Assembly (NCBI RefSeq): GCF_021513175.1
Contig: NZ_CP090953.1
Location: forward strand, 2,910,501-2,974,500
Source: Sphingomonas sp. S2-65
Lineage (GTDB): Bacteria; Pseudomonadota; Alphaproteobacteria; Sphingomonadales; Sphingomonadaceae
Length of the DNA stretch: 64,000 nt
Direction of reading: 5' to 3'
Part shown: positions 11,040 to 19,763 of the stretch, piece by piece
How positions within the stretch are numbered: the first letter of the stretch is position 1
Layout: each line of letters starts with the position of its first letter
The notes under the pieces: model-generated
The model's input: only the letters and a program-made list of their open reading frames with translations
Told to the model about the DNA's origin: nothing
Database searches by the model: none
Position numbers and translations under genes: made by a program

Positions 11040-11801
11040 ATGGTGCTTACGTTGATCTGGATTGCCGTGATGCTTGTCGGCGGCGCGCGGTGGGTGCGTC
11101 GAGACGTCGCGGCCTATGCGCGGTTCCAGACGCTTTCCGATACGATGGAGCGGCAGCATTTCTACCGCAGGTGGCTGGTCGAGAGTTTCGTCGTTTTCGT
11201 GGGCGCGAGCGTGATCAGCCTTTGGCTGGCGCACGCCTTGTGGCCGTTTGACGGCTTCCCCTCGGCGTTCGCACCGGCGAACCGTCTTTTGAACCAGGAG
11301 AGCCAGGATACCGGCGACCATTGGATGCTGATGGCGTTGGGTCTCACCGCGGGTATCGCGGTATCAGTCGCCGTGCAGTGGCGGCGCTTAAAAAACGTGC
11401 TTACGCCCAAAGGGAGCCCGGACGCGGCGTTGATCCCGCGCAACCGCCGCGAAGGCATGCTTGCTTTGTTGCTCAGCCTCAATGCGGGGTTCGGCGAAGA
11501 GTTGTTCTTCCGGCTGGCGCTGCCGATGCTCCTCCTCCAGGTTACGGATTCGCTCGCGGTCGCGTTGGCCGTGTCGGTGCTGAGCTTCGGACTGGCGCAC
11601 GCGCATTATGGCTGGAAGGGCGTGCTTGCCACGACGGCCGCAGGCGCGATGTTGACCTTTTACTATCTCCACCACGGTTCGTTGCTGCGCGTCATGATCG
11701 CGCACGCGGTCATCGACGTGATCGCCTTCTTCGTTCGACCAGCGATCGCGGACTGGATCGTCTCGCGTCGAGCGCCAAGATGGGCTTTCCTGAACTCGTG
11801 A
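11040..11801 (+). CDS. CPBP-family intramembrane metalloprotease (CAAX/Abi type)
   Basis: A 253-residue polytopic membrane protein with the three motifs of CPBP (Rce1/Abi) proteases: GFGEELFFR (the EExxxR motif), SFGLAHAHYGW and HAVIDV, which together supply the Glu and His residues of the active site. Start ATG at 11040 is chosen since AGGAG lies five bases upstream; an ATG at 11013 in the same frame lies inside the operator region. It is divergent from the membrane-protein/winged-helix pair. Family members process prenylated proteins or peptides or give self-immunity to bacteriocins. The substrate here is unknown. Confidence 0.85.
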   Translation: MVLTLIWIAVMLVGGARWVRRDVAAYARFQTLSDTMERQHFYRRWLVESFVVFVGASVISLWLAHALWPFDGFPSAFAPANRLLNQESQDTGDHWMLMALGLTAGIAVSVAVQWRRLKNVLTPKGSPDAALIPRNRREGMLALLLSLNAGFGEELFFRLALPMLLLQVTDSLAVALAVSVLSFGLAHAHYGWKGVLATTAAGAMLTFYYLHHGSLLRVMIAHAVIDVIAFFVRPAIADWIVSRRAPRWAFLNS

Positions 11802-11839
11802 AGAGCCGCCGCCAGGGGTGGCTCAAGTGCGTGGGGGCC

Positions 11840-12901
11840 TTACTCGATCATGCCATTGGCGACTATATGCCGGGTGGCCGCGCCCGGCACCGCGTCGAAC
11901 AGTGCCGGTTCGGTGCCCGTCATCCACACCTGGCCCCTGCCCGCGAGGCGTTCGAACAGCGCGGCGCGGCGCGTCGGGTCGAGATGGGCGGCGACTTCGT
12001 CGAGCAGGAGGATCGGGGCGCGGCCGATGCGGTCGGCGACCAGTTCGGCATGGGCGAGGACCAGGCCGAGCAGCAGCGCCTTTTGTTCGCCGGTGGAGCA
12101 GAGATGGGCAGGCTGGGCCTTGCCCAGATGGGTGACGGCCAGGTCGGCGCGGTGCGGGCCGGCGAGCGCGCGCCCGGCGGCGGCGTCGCGACGGCGGCCT
12201 TCGCGCAGGTCGCGGGAGAGGCTGTCGGCATCGCCGGTCCAGCCTTCCAGCGTCAGGCCGGCGCGGGCGAAGATGCCGTCGGGTTCGGCTTCCAAGCGGT
12301 CGCGCAGCAGGGTGACGGCGGCGTCGCGCGCGTGCTGGATGGCGGCGCCGTGCTCGGCCATGCGCGCCTCCAGCGCCGCCAGCCAGCTTGGATCGGGCGG
12401 GGTCTCGTCGGCGAGGAGGCGGTTGCGCTGGCGCATCGCGGCTTCGTAGCGCGTGGACTCGTGGGCGTGGCCGGGGGCCAGTGCGAGGGTCAGGCGATCG
12501 AGGAAACGGCGGCGTTCGCCGGGACCCTCCATGAACAGCCGGTCCATCGCCGGGGTGAGCCATAGCACCGTCAGCCATTCGGCAAGCACGGTGGCGGCGG
12601 TCGCGGCGCCGTTGACGCGGACCAGCCGGCGCTCGGGCGCGGCGCTTTGCGTGCCGGTACCGATCTCGACATCGCCGAGTGTCGCGGCGACCCCGAAGCC
12701 GCCGGTGCCGCCCTGGCGCGCCATTTCCGACAAGGGAGCGCGGCGCAGGCCGCGGCCCGGAGCGAGCAGCGACACGGCTTCGAGGATGTTGGTCTTGCCG
12801 GCGCCATTCTCTCCGGTCAGCACGACGAAGCCGCTGCCCGGCGTGAGCACTGCGTCGCGGTGATTGCGGAAGTCGGTCAGGACGAGCCGAGTGACGGGCA
12901 T
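11840..12901 (-). CDS. recF: DNA replication and repair protein RecF
   Basis: A 353-residue SMC-like ABC ATPase that loads RecA at single-strand gaps with RecO and RecR. The Walker A motif is [14 protein letters not shown] (near residue 30), the signature is in the [15 protein letters not shown] region (about 265-280), and the Walker B motif is [14 protein letters not shown]-terminal [14 protein letters not shown] is typical of RecF. Start ATG at 12901, stop TAA at 11840. It lies on the same strand as dnaN and gyrB but is isolated from both by plus-strand genes. Confidence 0.95.
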   Translation of the reverse strand: MPVTRLVLTDFRNHRDAVLTPGSGFVVLTGENGAGKTNILEAVSLLAPGRGLRRAPLSEMARQGGTGGFGVAATLGDVEIGTGTQSAAPERRLVRVNGAATAATVLAEWLTVLWLTPAMDRLFMEGPGERRRFLDRLTLALAPGHAHESTRYEAAMRQRNRLLADETPPDPSWLAALEARMAEHGAAIQHARDAAVTLLRDRLEAEPDGIFARAGLTLEGWTGDADSLSRDLREGRRRDAAAGRALAGPHRADLAVTHLGKAQPAHLCSTGEQKALLLGLVLAHAELVADRIGRAPILLLDEVAAHLDPTRRAALFERLAGRGQVWMTGTEPALFDAVPGAATRHIVANGMIE

Positions 12902-12977
12902 GGGCGCCTCCTAGCGCAGCCACTTGCCGGGCGACAGCACTTCGCCGATGAAGGCACGCGAAACAGAAGGAATCCCC

Positions 12978-13766
12978 ATGATCCGTATCCGCATGGCCGT
13001 GGCCGGAGCGCTGCTCCTCGCCGCCTGCTCGAAGTCCCCCGAAGACGCCACCGCTACCTATGCGCTTGGCGGGCAGCCTGGCGGCATGACGCTCAAGGTC
13101 GCCGCCAACGGCGACGCGCGCATCGACATGACCGGCAATTCGCTGATCCGCCGCGAGGGTGTCGACTATCTGGTGGGCAAGGACAGCCAGGGCACGATCG
13201 TCGCGAAGCTCGACGATCTGGGCCAAGTGATCGGCACGGCGATGAAGGAGGCGGGCGTGAAGCCGCCGGCGCCGCCGCAGCAGATCCAATATGAGCTGGT
13301 GAAGACCGGCAACGAGACGATCGCCAATCTGCCCGGCGACCTGTGGAAGCTGCGCGCCAAGGGCGGCAAGCCGGCGCCGGGCGGCGATCTGGACGCGGTG
13401 ATCAGCACCGACCCGGCCTATGCGCAAATGGGCAAGGCGCTGCAGCTGCAGACGCGGATGATGACCATCGGCATGCGCGAAGCCGGCCAGAAGCAGAGCG
13501 AGATGGATGCGCGCGTCGACGAGCTGATGGGCAAGGGCCTGGTGCTGCGGATGGGGCAGGGCCTGACGCTGGACAAGGTCGAGAAGACGAAGTTCGATGC
13601 CGACACCTTCAAGCTGCCCGCCGCGGCACTGAGCCGCGAGGCGCTGCAGGCACGTTTCAAGGCCGAGCGCGAGCGGATGATGCAGGCGCAGAAGGCGGCA
13701 CCGCAGGGCGGACAGATGCCGGCGCCACCCGCGCCCGCACCGAGTGCCGCGCCCAAGGGGAAGTAA
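12978..13766 (+). CDS. Predicted lipoprotein, function unknown
   Basis: A 262-residue protein starting MIRIRMAVAGALLLAACSK: a signal peptide with lipobox LAAC (Cys17). The mature part contains a beta-rich N-terminal half (ATYALGGQPGGMTLKVAANG) and a helical, charged C-terminal half ending in a Pro/Ala-rich tail. AGAAGGA lies before the ATG at 12978, which is preferred over an in-frame ATG at 12924 that would remove the signal peptide from the N-terminus. It is divergent from recF. I do not recognise the family; a cell-envelope role is inferred from the lipobox only. Confidence 0.75.
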   Translation: MIRIRMAVAGALLLAACSKSPEDATATYALGGQPGGMTLKVAANGDARIDMTGNSLIRREGVDYLVGKDSQGTIVAKLDDLGQVIGTAMKEAGVKPPAPPQQIQYELVKTGNETIANLPGDLWKLRAKGGKPAPGGDLDAVISTDPAYAQMGKALQLQTRMMTIGMREAGQKQSEMDARVDELMGKGLVLRMGQGLTLDKVEKTKFDADTFKLPAAALSREALQARFKAERERMMQAQKAAPQGGQMPAPPAPAPSAAPKGK

Positions 13767-13847
13767 GGACAGGTTCTTCCGCCTCGGCGGAGCTAAGTCG
13801 GGGGAGGCACTGGACAATCGCCGGGGTGCCTCCCTATCGGCTGCGCG

Positions 13848-14048
13848 ATGGGAATCATCGCAACCATCATGAACAGCACCACCGGCCAGCCGATCCAGAA
13901 GATGAGCTTTGGCCGCATGCCCAAGCCCTGGGCGTCCTTCACGCTGGAGAGCGGCGAGCTGGTCAAGGCGGACCGCGTCGAGGTGGGGAAGCCCGCGCCC
14001 GGCAAGGTCGTGGTGCCGGTGTCGGTGTGGGTGACGCCCAAGCAATAG
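13848..14048 (+). CDS. Possible small hypothetical protein
   Basis: A 66-residue frame (MGIIATIMNSTTGQPIQKMS at the start) with non-repetitive sequence and an ordinary amino-acid mix, lying in an otherwise empty gap of about 370 bp between two lipoprotein genes. There is no strong ribosome site. If it is not a gene, the gap 13767-14138 holds only a small GC hairpin just after the upstream gene and nothing else that I can see. Confidence 0.35.
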   Translation: MGIIATIMNSTTGQPIQKMSFGRMPKPWASFTLESGELVKADRVEVGKPAPGKVVVPVSVWVTPKQ

Positions 14049-14138
14049 CCGTTCGGTCGGTTCGCCGCTTAGGTCTGCCCCTGCGAAACGAAAGCCGTGG
14101 CTGAGTCGTTCGAGAGCCGGACAGGGAGTTACAGGACC

Positions 14139-14483
14139 ATGCGTTTGGCAAGCTTTGGCGCGGCGGCGGCGGTTTTCCTGCTGGCCGGGTGCGGCAGCCA
14201 GGATCCGCGCGAGCAGCGGATCGACAATATCGAAGATGCGGCGGACGCCGTCGCGGACAATATCGAGGATACCGCCGAGCGGCAGGTCGACGCGATGCAG
14301 GCCGAGGCAGGCAATCTCACGAACCAGGCGAAGGCGTTAACGGGGTTCGAAGCCGAGCGGCTGCAGACGCGCGCCGGTGCGCTGAAGGAAGAAGCGAAGA
14401 TTCTCGACCGCCAGGCAGATGCGCGGGCGCGGGCGGTGAAGGACAAGGCAAAGGCCGAGGTCAGCGCAATCCGGGCCGAATAG
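14139..14483 (+). CDS. Small lipoprotein with long amphipathic helices
   Basis: A 114-residue lipoprotein. The signal MRLASFGAAAAVFLLAGCGS ends in lipobox LAGC (Cys18). The mature part is almost all helical, with heptad-like Ala/Asp/Glu repeats (DNIEDAADAVADNIEDTAER) suggesting a coiled coil, and no folded catalytic domain. ATG at 14139 is used as it places the signal at the N-terminus; the frame is open back to 14097. It resembles in style small Lpp-like or YtxH-like envelope proteins, but I cannot name a family. A palindromic repeat follows 34 bp downstream. Confidence 0.75.
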   Translation: MRLASFGAAAAVFLLAGCGSQDPREQRIDNIEDAADAVADNIEDTAERQVDAMQAEAGNLTNQAKALTGFEAERLQTRAGALKEEAKILDRQADARARAVKDKAKAEVSAIRAE

Positions 14484-14516
14484 CGGCGTTCGTAGTCGCC
14501 CGGTCTTCCTACTTCC

Positions 14517-14595
14517 GTCACCCCGGCCTTGTGCCGGGGTCCCGCTGATTTGAGCGGGCAGAAGAAGCGGGATCCCGGCTCAAGGCCGGGATGAC
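14517..14595. repeat. Palindromic REP-like pair (BIME-like)
   Basis: Two inverted copies of a roughly 29-bp GC-rich unit. The first (14517-14545) starts GTCACCCCGGCC and ends GGGGTCCCGC; the second (14567-14595) starts GCGGGATCCCGG and ends GCCGGGATGAC. Each copy folds on itself and the two also pair with each other. The pair lies between a lipoprotein gene and the 3' end of dnaN. The same unit is found at 20883 and around 54.5-55.0 kb. Confidence 0.85.
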
Positions 14596-14599
14596 GGGG

Positions 14600-15712
14600 T
14601 TACACTCGCATCGGCATCAGGACGTAGAGCGCGGGCGACTGGTCGTTCTCGCGGATCAGCGTCGGGGCGGCGGCGTCGGCTAGGTGCACTTCGACCAGGT
14701 CGCCTTCGATCTGGCCGAGAATGTCCATCAGGTACCGGCTGTTGAAGCCGATCTCGAACGGCAGCGCTACATATTCACCGGGGACCTCCTCAGCCGCGGC
14801 GCCGTTTTCGGGGCTGGTGACCGACAGGATGATCTTGTCGCGATCGAGCGCCATCTTGACCGCGCGGGTCTTTTCGGTGGCGATCGTCGAGACGCGGTCG
14901 ACGCCCTGCATGAAGCTCTTGGGATCGATCTTGAGGATCTTGTCGTTCGCGGTCGGGATGACACGGCTGTAATCGGGGAAGGTGCCGTCGATCAGCTTGG
15001 ACGTCAGGATCGCCTGGCCGAGATCGAAGCGGATCTTCGAATTGGAGAGCGACACGCCGACCGAGCCATCGACTTCGTCGAGCAGCTTGCGCAGCTCGGC
15101 GACGCACTTACGCGGCACGATCACGTCGGGCATCGCCTCCGCCCCGTCCGGGCGGGCGACGGTGACGCGCGCCAGGCGATGGCCGTCGGTGGCCGCGGCC
15201 TTGAGCACCGGCTGGGGGTCATCGGTGACGTGCAGGAAGATGCCGTTGAGATAGTAGCGCGTCTCTTCGGTCGAGATCGCGAAGCGCGTCTTGTCGATGA
15301 TCTGCTTGAGCGTCTCGGCCGGCAGCTCGAAGGTGGTGGGAAGCTCACCCTCGGCGATCATGGGGAAATCGTCGCGCGGCAGCGTCGCCAGCGTGAACTT
15401 GGCGCGGCCAGCGTTGATGGTGATGCGGCCCTCGGCGGCCGACAGCTCGACCTGCGAGCCCTCAGGCAGTTTCCGGGCGATGTCGAACAGGGTGTGCGCC
15501 GACACCGTGATCGCCCCGGGCTGATCCACCGCGGCGGGAATGGTCTCGTCGATCTGTAGGTCGAGGTCGGTCGCCATCAGCCGCAGCGCGCCCGAGGCCT
15601 GTGCCTCGATCAGCACGTTGGAAAGGATGGGAATCGTGTTGCGACGCTCGACCACGGACTGGACGTGGCTCAGGCCCCTCAACAGAGTTGCGCGTTCGAT
15701 CGTCGCTTTCAT
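14600..15712 (-). CDS. dnaN: DNA polymerase III subunit beta (sliding clamp)
   Basis: A 370-residue beta clamp with the three-domain layout of the family. It starts MKATIERATLLRGLSHVQSV, continues with VVERRNTIPILSNVLIEA and RFAISTEETRYYLNGIFLH in the middle domain, and ends ALYVLMPMRV, the canonical C-terminus. ATG at 15712 is preferred; the frame is open to 15769 without homology. Length is typical (366-375). dnaA is not next to it in this window; recF and gyrB lie further along the same strand. The stop codon abuts the palindromic repeat at 14517-14595. Confidence 0.97.
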   Translation of the reverse strand: MKATIERATLLRGLSHVQSVVERRNTIPILSNVLIEAQASGALRLMATDLDLQIDETIPAAVDQPGAITVSAHTLFDIARKLPEGSQVELSAAEGRITINAGRAKFTLATLPRDDFPMIAEGELPTTFELPAETLKQIIDKTRFAISTEETRYYLNGIFLHVTDDPQPVLKAAATDGHRLARVTVARPDGAEAMPDVIVPRKCVAELRKLLDEVDGSVGVSLSNSKIRFDLGQAILTSKLIDGTFPDYSRVIPTANDKILKIDPKSFMQGVDRVSTIATEKTRAVKMALDRDKIILSVTSPENGAAAEEVPGEYVALPFEIGFNSRYLMDILGQIEGDLVEVHLADAAAPTLIRENDQSPALYVLMPMRV

Positions 15713-15780
15713 GTCAAAACCCCCGGAACCGCCGGCACGAATCCAGTAGCGGCATTCATTCGATCCCAATCTCTAACGGC

Positions 15781-15809
15781 AAAAAGGGCCGGGGCAAGCG
15801 CCCCGACCC
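15781..15809 (-). terminator. Rho-independent terminator of the outer-membrane gene
   Basis: On the minus strand a 10-bp stem (GGGTCGGGGC with GCCCCGGCCC, one G-U pair) around a 4-nt loop is followed by TTTTT. It lies 46 bp past the stop codon of the beta-barrel gene and before dnaN on the same strand, so it should stop transcription between the two. Confidence 0.85.
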
Positions 15810-15854
15810 TTTCCTGCACAGCTAAATGCTGCGCCCGCGTTCCGAGACGCGTGC

Positions 15855-16508
15855 TTAGAAGCGGAAGCCGACGCCCGCGACGATCTGGTGACGGTCGGTG
15901 TCGACCTCGAAGCGGTCGGTGGTCCCACCGTTCGCATATTCGAAATCGGCATTGGTGTAGTTCGAGTAGCGGTACTCGAGCTTGGCATAGGTGTTGCGGC
16001 CGATCGACTTTTCGACGCCCGCGCCCAGACGCCAGCCGTCGAGCTGGAAGTTCTCGTCGAGCTCATCGGTGCCGTTCGAGGCAAGGACGTTCAGGCGGGC
16101 ATTGGTGTAGCCGCCCTTGGCGTAGATGAGCGTGCCAGGTGCCGCGACGAAGCCGAGGCGGGCGCCGACATAGATGTCGCGGCCGGTGCCGACTTCGCCA
16201 TAGCCGAAGAAGTTGGGATCGGTGCTGTTGGTGCGGGTCTTGCCGGTGGAGTCGCTCAGTTCGGCCTCGATGCCGAGCACGGCGCCGCCGAGCGGAATGT
16301 CATAGCCGGCCTCGACACCGTACTGGAAACCCTCGACGCTCTGGTCGTCGCCATCGACATCGGAATCCTCGGTGTTGCCCGGACGGACGATGTCGTAGCC
16401 GCCGATGACGCCGACGCGGAAGCCGCTTGGGGCTGCGTCCTGCGCGAATGCCGGTGCGGCGAAGGCGCTCGAAGCGGCCAGGGCGGCGGTGAAGAGGATC
16501 TTACGCAT
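15855..16508 (-). CDS. Outer-membrane beta-barrel protein (OmpA-barrel / Omp25-like)
   Basis: A 217-residue outer-membrane protein. MRKILFTAALAASSAFAAPAFA is a classical signal peptide with an AxA cleavage site. The mature part alternates Gly/aromatic strands typical of 8-stranded barrels (GFRVGVIGGYDIV, YGVEAGYDIPL, IYVGARLGFVA, TYAKLEYRYSNY) and ends VGFRF with the terminal Phe recognised by the BAM machinery. AAGGAG stands seven bases upstream of the ATG at 16508. A strong terminator follows. Likely an abundant porin-like or structural barrel; no enzymatic role is evident. Confidence 0.88.
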   Translation of the reverse strand: MRKILFTAALAASSAFAAPAFAQDAAPSGFRVGVIGGYDIVRPGNTEDSDVDGDDQSVEGFQYGVEAGYDIPLGGAVLGIEAELSDSTGKTRTNSTDPNFFGYGEVGTGRDIYVGARLGFVAAPGTLIYAKGGYTNARLNVLASNGTDELDENFQLDGWRLGAGVEKSIGRNTYAKLEYRYSNYTNADFEYANGGTTDRFEVDTDRHQIVAGVGFRF

Positions 16509-16738
16509 AACAAACTCCTTGATGATCCGACTGCCCAAGCGGGCGAGTGGGTGGCTTAACTGGGGTGGCGCGCAGGCAGTTGCATGAACGCCAGATAAAC
16601 AGCGCGAAGCGTGACATTCGTGCAACAGCTACGCGCCCCCCGAGGTCGATCTCCGTCACCGAGGCTGACCGTTGGCTGAATGCAACGAAGTCGATCGGCA
16701 ACGTTGCGTTTCCGGGCGAGAAGCGGGAAAGGATCGGC

Positions 16739-17386
16739 ATGCAAGGCAAGCGCAAGGGCCGCGACTTCATCGCCCGTCACGGCGAAACGGTATTCAACAT
16801 CGCGCAGCGCATGCAGGGGGATCACCCGCATACGCCGCTCACCCGCGCCGGCTTCGCCCAGGCGGATGCGATAGGAGCGGCGCTCCGGACGATCCTCGGG
16901 CCCAAGCCCAAGTTGACGATGTGGTCTTCGACAGCCGGGCGCGCATTGCAGACCCTGGCGATCGTTGCCGAGCATCTCGAGCTCGACTGGCACCAGGCGA
17001 GGACCGACGACCGGCTGATCGAGATCGGCATGGGCGCGTGGAGCGGGCGCTATTATGGCGAGCTTCGCGCCGAGGAAGGCGAGTTCCTCGACCTGGCGCA
17101 CGGATTGTACACCCGCCCGCCACCGGGGGGCGAGTGGTATGACGCGATCGCGACGCGGGTATCGTTCTGGGCCGCGGACACCGGCGACGACCTCGGCGAT
17201 CGGCTGGTGATCATGCACGGCATGTCGAGCCGGATATTGCGCGGGGTGCTGGCCGGACGCGACGTAGTGCCGCAATTCGATGCTCCGGTCGCGCCGGACC
17301 TGCCGCAAGGATCGGTGGTGCTGATCGAAGGCGGCGTTGAGACGGTGGCACATAGGGGCACCGGCAGGGGAGCGGCGCCGGCATGA
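16739..17386 (+). CDS. Histidine phosphatase (phosphoglycerate mutase-like)
   Basis: A 215-residue branch-1 histidine phosphatase. The phosphate-accepting motif is ARHGETVFN (His14), the acid motif lies in IEIGMGAWSGR, and the second catalytic His is in VIMHGMSSR. Such proteins include 2,3-bisphosphoglycerate-dependent mutases, cobalamin phosphatases and general sugar phosphatases, and the substrate is not predictable. AAAGGA precedes the ATG at 16739. The stop overlaps the start of the next gene (ATGA at 17383-17386), so the two are coupled. Confidence 0.88.
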   Translation: MQGKRKGRDFIARHGETVFNIAQRMQGDHPHTPLTRAGFAQADAIGAALRTILGPKPKLTMWSSTAGRALQTLAIVAEHLELDWHQARTDDRLIEIGMGAWSGRYYGELRAEEGEFLDLAHGLYTRPPPGGEWYDAIATRVSFWAADTGDDLGDRLVIMHGMSSRILRGVLAGRDVVPQFDAPVAPDLPQGSVVLIEGGVETVAHRGTGRGAAPA

Positions 17387-17835
17387 TCCTGCTGGCGCTG
17401 GTTCTGGCGTTCGGCGGCCGCGACGCGTTGGGCGTCTATGAAGGGTGGGGGGCGTTTCGCGACGCATCGCCGCTGCGCTGCTTCGCGATCGCGCGGCCGG
17501 TGCAGCGCGGGAGCGGGGCGTTCGCCAGCATCGGCAGCTGGCCGCGCGCCGGGGCACGCAACCAGATCCACCTTCGGCTGAGCCGCCCGCGCCGGGCCGA
17601 TGCCCGCGTGACGCTGTCGATCGGCGAGCGGCGCTTCGAGCTGCGCGCCGGCCCGCTGGATGCCTGGGCGCCCGATGCGCGCACCGATGCCGCGGTGGTC
17701 GGGGCGATGCGCGAGGGGCGGAGCATGAGCGTGGAGACGGTCGGTGCCGAAGGGCGTCCGTTCGCCGACACCTATTCGCTGAAGGGCGCGGCGACGGCGA
17801 TCGATGCCGCGGCGCTGGGGTGCGTGCGGTATTAG
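17383..17835 (+). CDS. IalB-like / hypothetical exported protein
   Basis: A 150-residue protein with a short hydrophobic N-terminus (MILLALVLAFG) that may be a signal. The sequence CFAIARPVQRG, followed by a basic strand and LSIGERRFELR with two cysteines, resembles the invasion-associated locus B (IalB) fold common in alphaproteobacteria, although the match is by eye only. Start ATG overlaps the stop of the phosphatase gene by four bases. It may act in the periplasm. A second possibility is simply an uncharacterised sphingomonad protein. Confidence 0.6.
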   Translation: MILLALVLAFGGRDALGVYEGWGAFRDASPLRCFAIARPVQRGSGAFASIGSWPRAGARNQIHLRLSRPRRADARVTLSIGERRFELRAGPLDAWAPDARTDAAVVGAMREGRSMSVETVGAEGRPFADTYSLKGAATAIDAAALGCVRY

Positions 17836-17860
17836 CGTAGCCGTTGCGGTTCGTAGCTTG

Positions 17861-17999
17861 ATCCTCCCCCTGGCGGGGGGAGGAGGCGCCGAAGGTGTCG
17901 GAGCGGGAGGTGGGCTACTCGCTGGTGGTTGGCGTCCTCCCCCTCCGTCATTCCCTGCTGGCGCGGGGACTGCCACCTCCCCCTGGCGGAGGAGGATAT
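17861..17999. repeat. GC-rich intergenic repeat, second family
   Basis: A purine/pyrimidine-biased block bounded by near copies of TCCTCCCCCTGGCGG at the left (17862) and ACCTCCCCCTGGCGG at the right (from about 17975), with GGAGGAGG following each. Inside lie GGCGCCGAAGGTGTCGG and CCCTCCGTCA. I recall similar CCTCCCCCTGGCGG-bounded blocks from sphingomonad intergenic regions. It fills the gap between the IalB-like gene and the minus-strand DUF4168 gene. Confidence 0.7.
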
Positions 18000-18024
18000 G
18001 AGGGTGCTGCCTTGGGACCGCGGC

Positions 18025-18396
18025 TTACGGCGTCGGGGTCTCGTCGCCGGTGATGGCGTGGATGCGCTTGGCCAGCGCGGGGTTGGCCTGCATTGCCTGG
18101 GTGATCTGGTCGAAGCGCGCGGAGGTCAGTCCGGTGGCCTTGATGACGTTGGCGGCGCGGCGGTTCCGGTCGGCGTCGCTGCCGGTCTTGTCGGCGCGAA
18201 TATTGCGGATCGAGGATTCAGCCGAGGCGTATTGCTCGACTTCGGTGTCGCTCACGGTTGCCGCCGCCCGGGACAAAGGAGGGCGCGCCGCTTCGGTCGG
18301 CGCGGTGCCGGCGGAGGCGGGTATCGGCGTGGTCTGCGTGAGTGATGTCTGGGCGCCGAGCAGTGCGGCACCGACGATCAAGGATTGGATAAGCAT
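18025..18396 (-). CDS. DUF4168-type exported protein
   Basis: A 123-residue secreted protein. The N-terminus MLIQSLIVGAALLGAQTSL is a signal peptide, followed by a Thr/Pro/Ala linker. From about residue 47 the sequence follows the DUF4168 pattern: VSDTEVEQYASAESSI, then a helical region and GLTSARFDQITQAMQANPALAKRI near the C-terminus. GGAGTAAGTGCC precedes the ATG at 18396. The domain function is unknown; members are periplasmic or exported. It is a single gene, divergent from rlmN. Confidence 0.8.
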   Translation of the reverse strand: MLIQSLIVGAALLGAQTSLTQTTPIPASAGTAPTEAARPPLSRAAATVSDTEVEQYASAESSIRNIRADKTGSDADRNRRAANVIKATGLTSARFDQITQAMQANPALAKRIHAITGDETPTP

Positions 18397-18550
18397 GGCA
18401 CTTACTCCAACGATGTTTCTCCTGGAACGACTGTACCACCAGCGGGGCTCGGACGGAAGCGCGGCGCCTGAAGCAGAATGATTCGTGTGACGAACGCGCG
18501 CGCCGCGCCGGGTGTGGAAATTCCGTGCGAAATCGCTTATATGGCTGCGC

Positions 18551-19759
18551 ATGCAGACAGTGTCGGCCGCCCCCATGCCTATCCCCGGGCACATCGATCC
18601 CGTGCCCGTACCGCGCGCCAAGGCGCCGCGCCCGGACGGCAAGACCGACCTGATCGGCCTGTCGAAGGAAGGTATCCGCGCCGCGCTGCTCGACGGGGGC
18701 ATGGAGCTCAAACAGGCCAAGCTGCGCGCCAAGCAGCTGTGGCACTGGATCTATAATCGCGGCGCGACCGACTTTTCGCACATGACCGACATCGCCAAGG
18801 CGCAGCATCCGTGGCTGGCGGAGCGCTTCGTGATCGGACGGCCCGACGTGGTCGAGGCGCAGGTGTCGAACGACGGCACGCGCAAATGGCTGCTGCGCTC
18901 GCCCGACGGGCAGGATTACGAGATGGTCTTCATCCCCGATGCCGATCGGGGGACCCTGTGCGTATCGAGCCAGGTGGGCTGCACGCTCAATTGCCGCTTT
19001 TGCCACACCGGCACGATGCGGCTGGTGCGCAACCTGACCGCCGGCGAGATCGTCGGCCAGGTGATGCTCGCGCGCGACTCGCTGGGCGAATGGCCGAGCC
19101 AGCCCGAGGGGCGGATGCTCACCAACATCGTGATGATGGGCATGGGCGAGCCGCTGTACAATTTCGAAGAGGTCAAGACCGGGCTCCAGATCGTCATGGA
19201 CGGCGACGGCCTGGCGCTCAGCAAGCGGCGGATCACGCTTTCGACCAGCGGCGTGGTGCCGATGATGGCGCGTGCGGGCGAAGAGATCGGCGTCAATTTG
19301 GCGGTGTCGCTCCACGCGGTGACCAAGGACGTGCGCGACGAGATCGTGCCGCTCAACAAGAAATACGGCATCGAAGAGCTGCTGCAGGCGTGCGCGGACT
19401 ATCCGGGCGCCAACAATGCCCGGCGGATCACGTTCGAATATGTGATGCTGAAGGACAAGAACGACAGCGATGCCGACGCGCACGAGCTGGTCCGGCTGCT
19501 CAAGAAGTACAAGCTGCCCGCCAAGGTGAACCTGATCCCGTTCAACCCCTGGCCTGGCGCGGCGTACGAGTGTTCGACGCCCGATCGCATTCGCTCTTTC
19601 TCGAACATCGTGTTCGAGGGCGGGATCTCGGCGCCGGTGCGTACCCCGCGCGGGCGCGACATCGACGCGGCGTGCGGCCAGCTCAAGACCGCGGCCGAGA
19701 AGAAGAGTCGCGCGCAGATGGACCGCGAGGCCGAGGAAAAGATGGCGGCGCTGGGCTGA
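18551..19759 (+). CDS. rlmN: 23S rRNA (adenine(2503)-C(2))-methyltransferase RlmN
   Basis: A 402-residue radical-SAM methyltransferase that modifies A2503 of 23S rRNA and A37 of some tRNAs. The cluster motif is [11 protein letters not shown] (CxxxCxxC), preceded by LCVSSQVG. Also visible are [14 protein letters not shown] and [13 protein letters not shown] (SAM binding), and the C-terminal Cys in [12 protein letters not shown] needed for the covalent RNA intermediate. RlmN-specific length and N-terminal domain ([14 protein letters not shown], here [20 protein letters not shown]) separate it from Cfr. The ATG at 18551 is chosen; 18512 and 18584 are alternatives in frame. Confidence 0.95.
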   Translation: MQTVSAAPMPIPGHIDPVPVPRAKAPRPDGKTDLIGLSKEGIRAALLDGGMELKQAKLRAKQLWHWIYNRGATDFSHMTDIAKAQHPWLAERFVIGRPDVVEAQVSNDGTRKWLLRSPDGQDYEMVFIPDADRGTLCVSSQVGCTLNCRFCHTGTMRLVRNLTAGEIVGQVMLARDSLGEWPSQPEGRMLTNIVMMGMGEPLYNFEEVKTGLQIVMDGDGLALSKRRITLSTSGVVPMMARAGEEIGVNLAVSLHAVTKDVRDEIVPLNKKYGIEELLQACADYPGANNARRITFEYVMLKDKNDSDADAHELVRLLKKYKLPAKVNLIPFNPWPGAAYECSTPDRIRSFSNIVFEGGISAPVRTPRGRDIDAACGQLKTAAEKKSRAQMDREAEEKMAALG

Positions 19760-19763
19760 GCGC

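Noticed and set aside
13767..13847. GC hairpin just after the lipoprotein gene as a terminator
   Set aside because: CCGCCTCGGCGG is short and no T-run follows, so it is not supported.
11823..14045. Minus-strand frame of 740 residues running through recF and two plus-strand genes
   Set aside because: Composition is low-complexity Arg/Pro/His and it overlaps well-supported genes in other frames.
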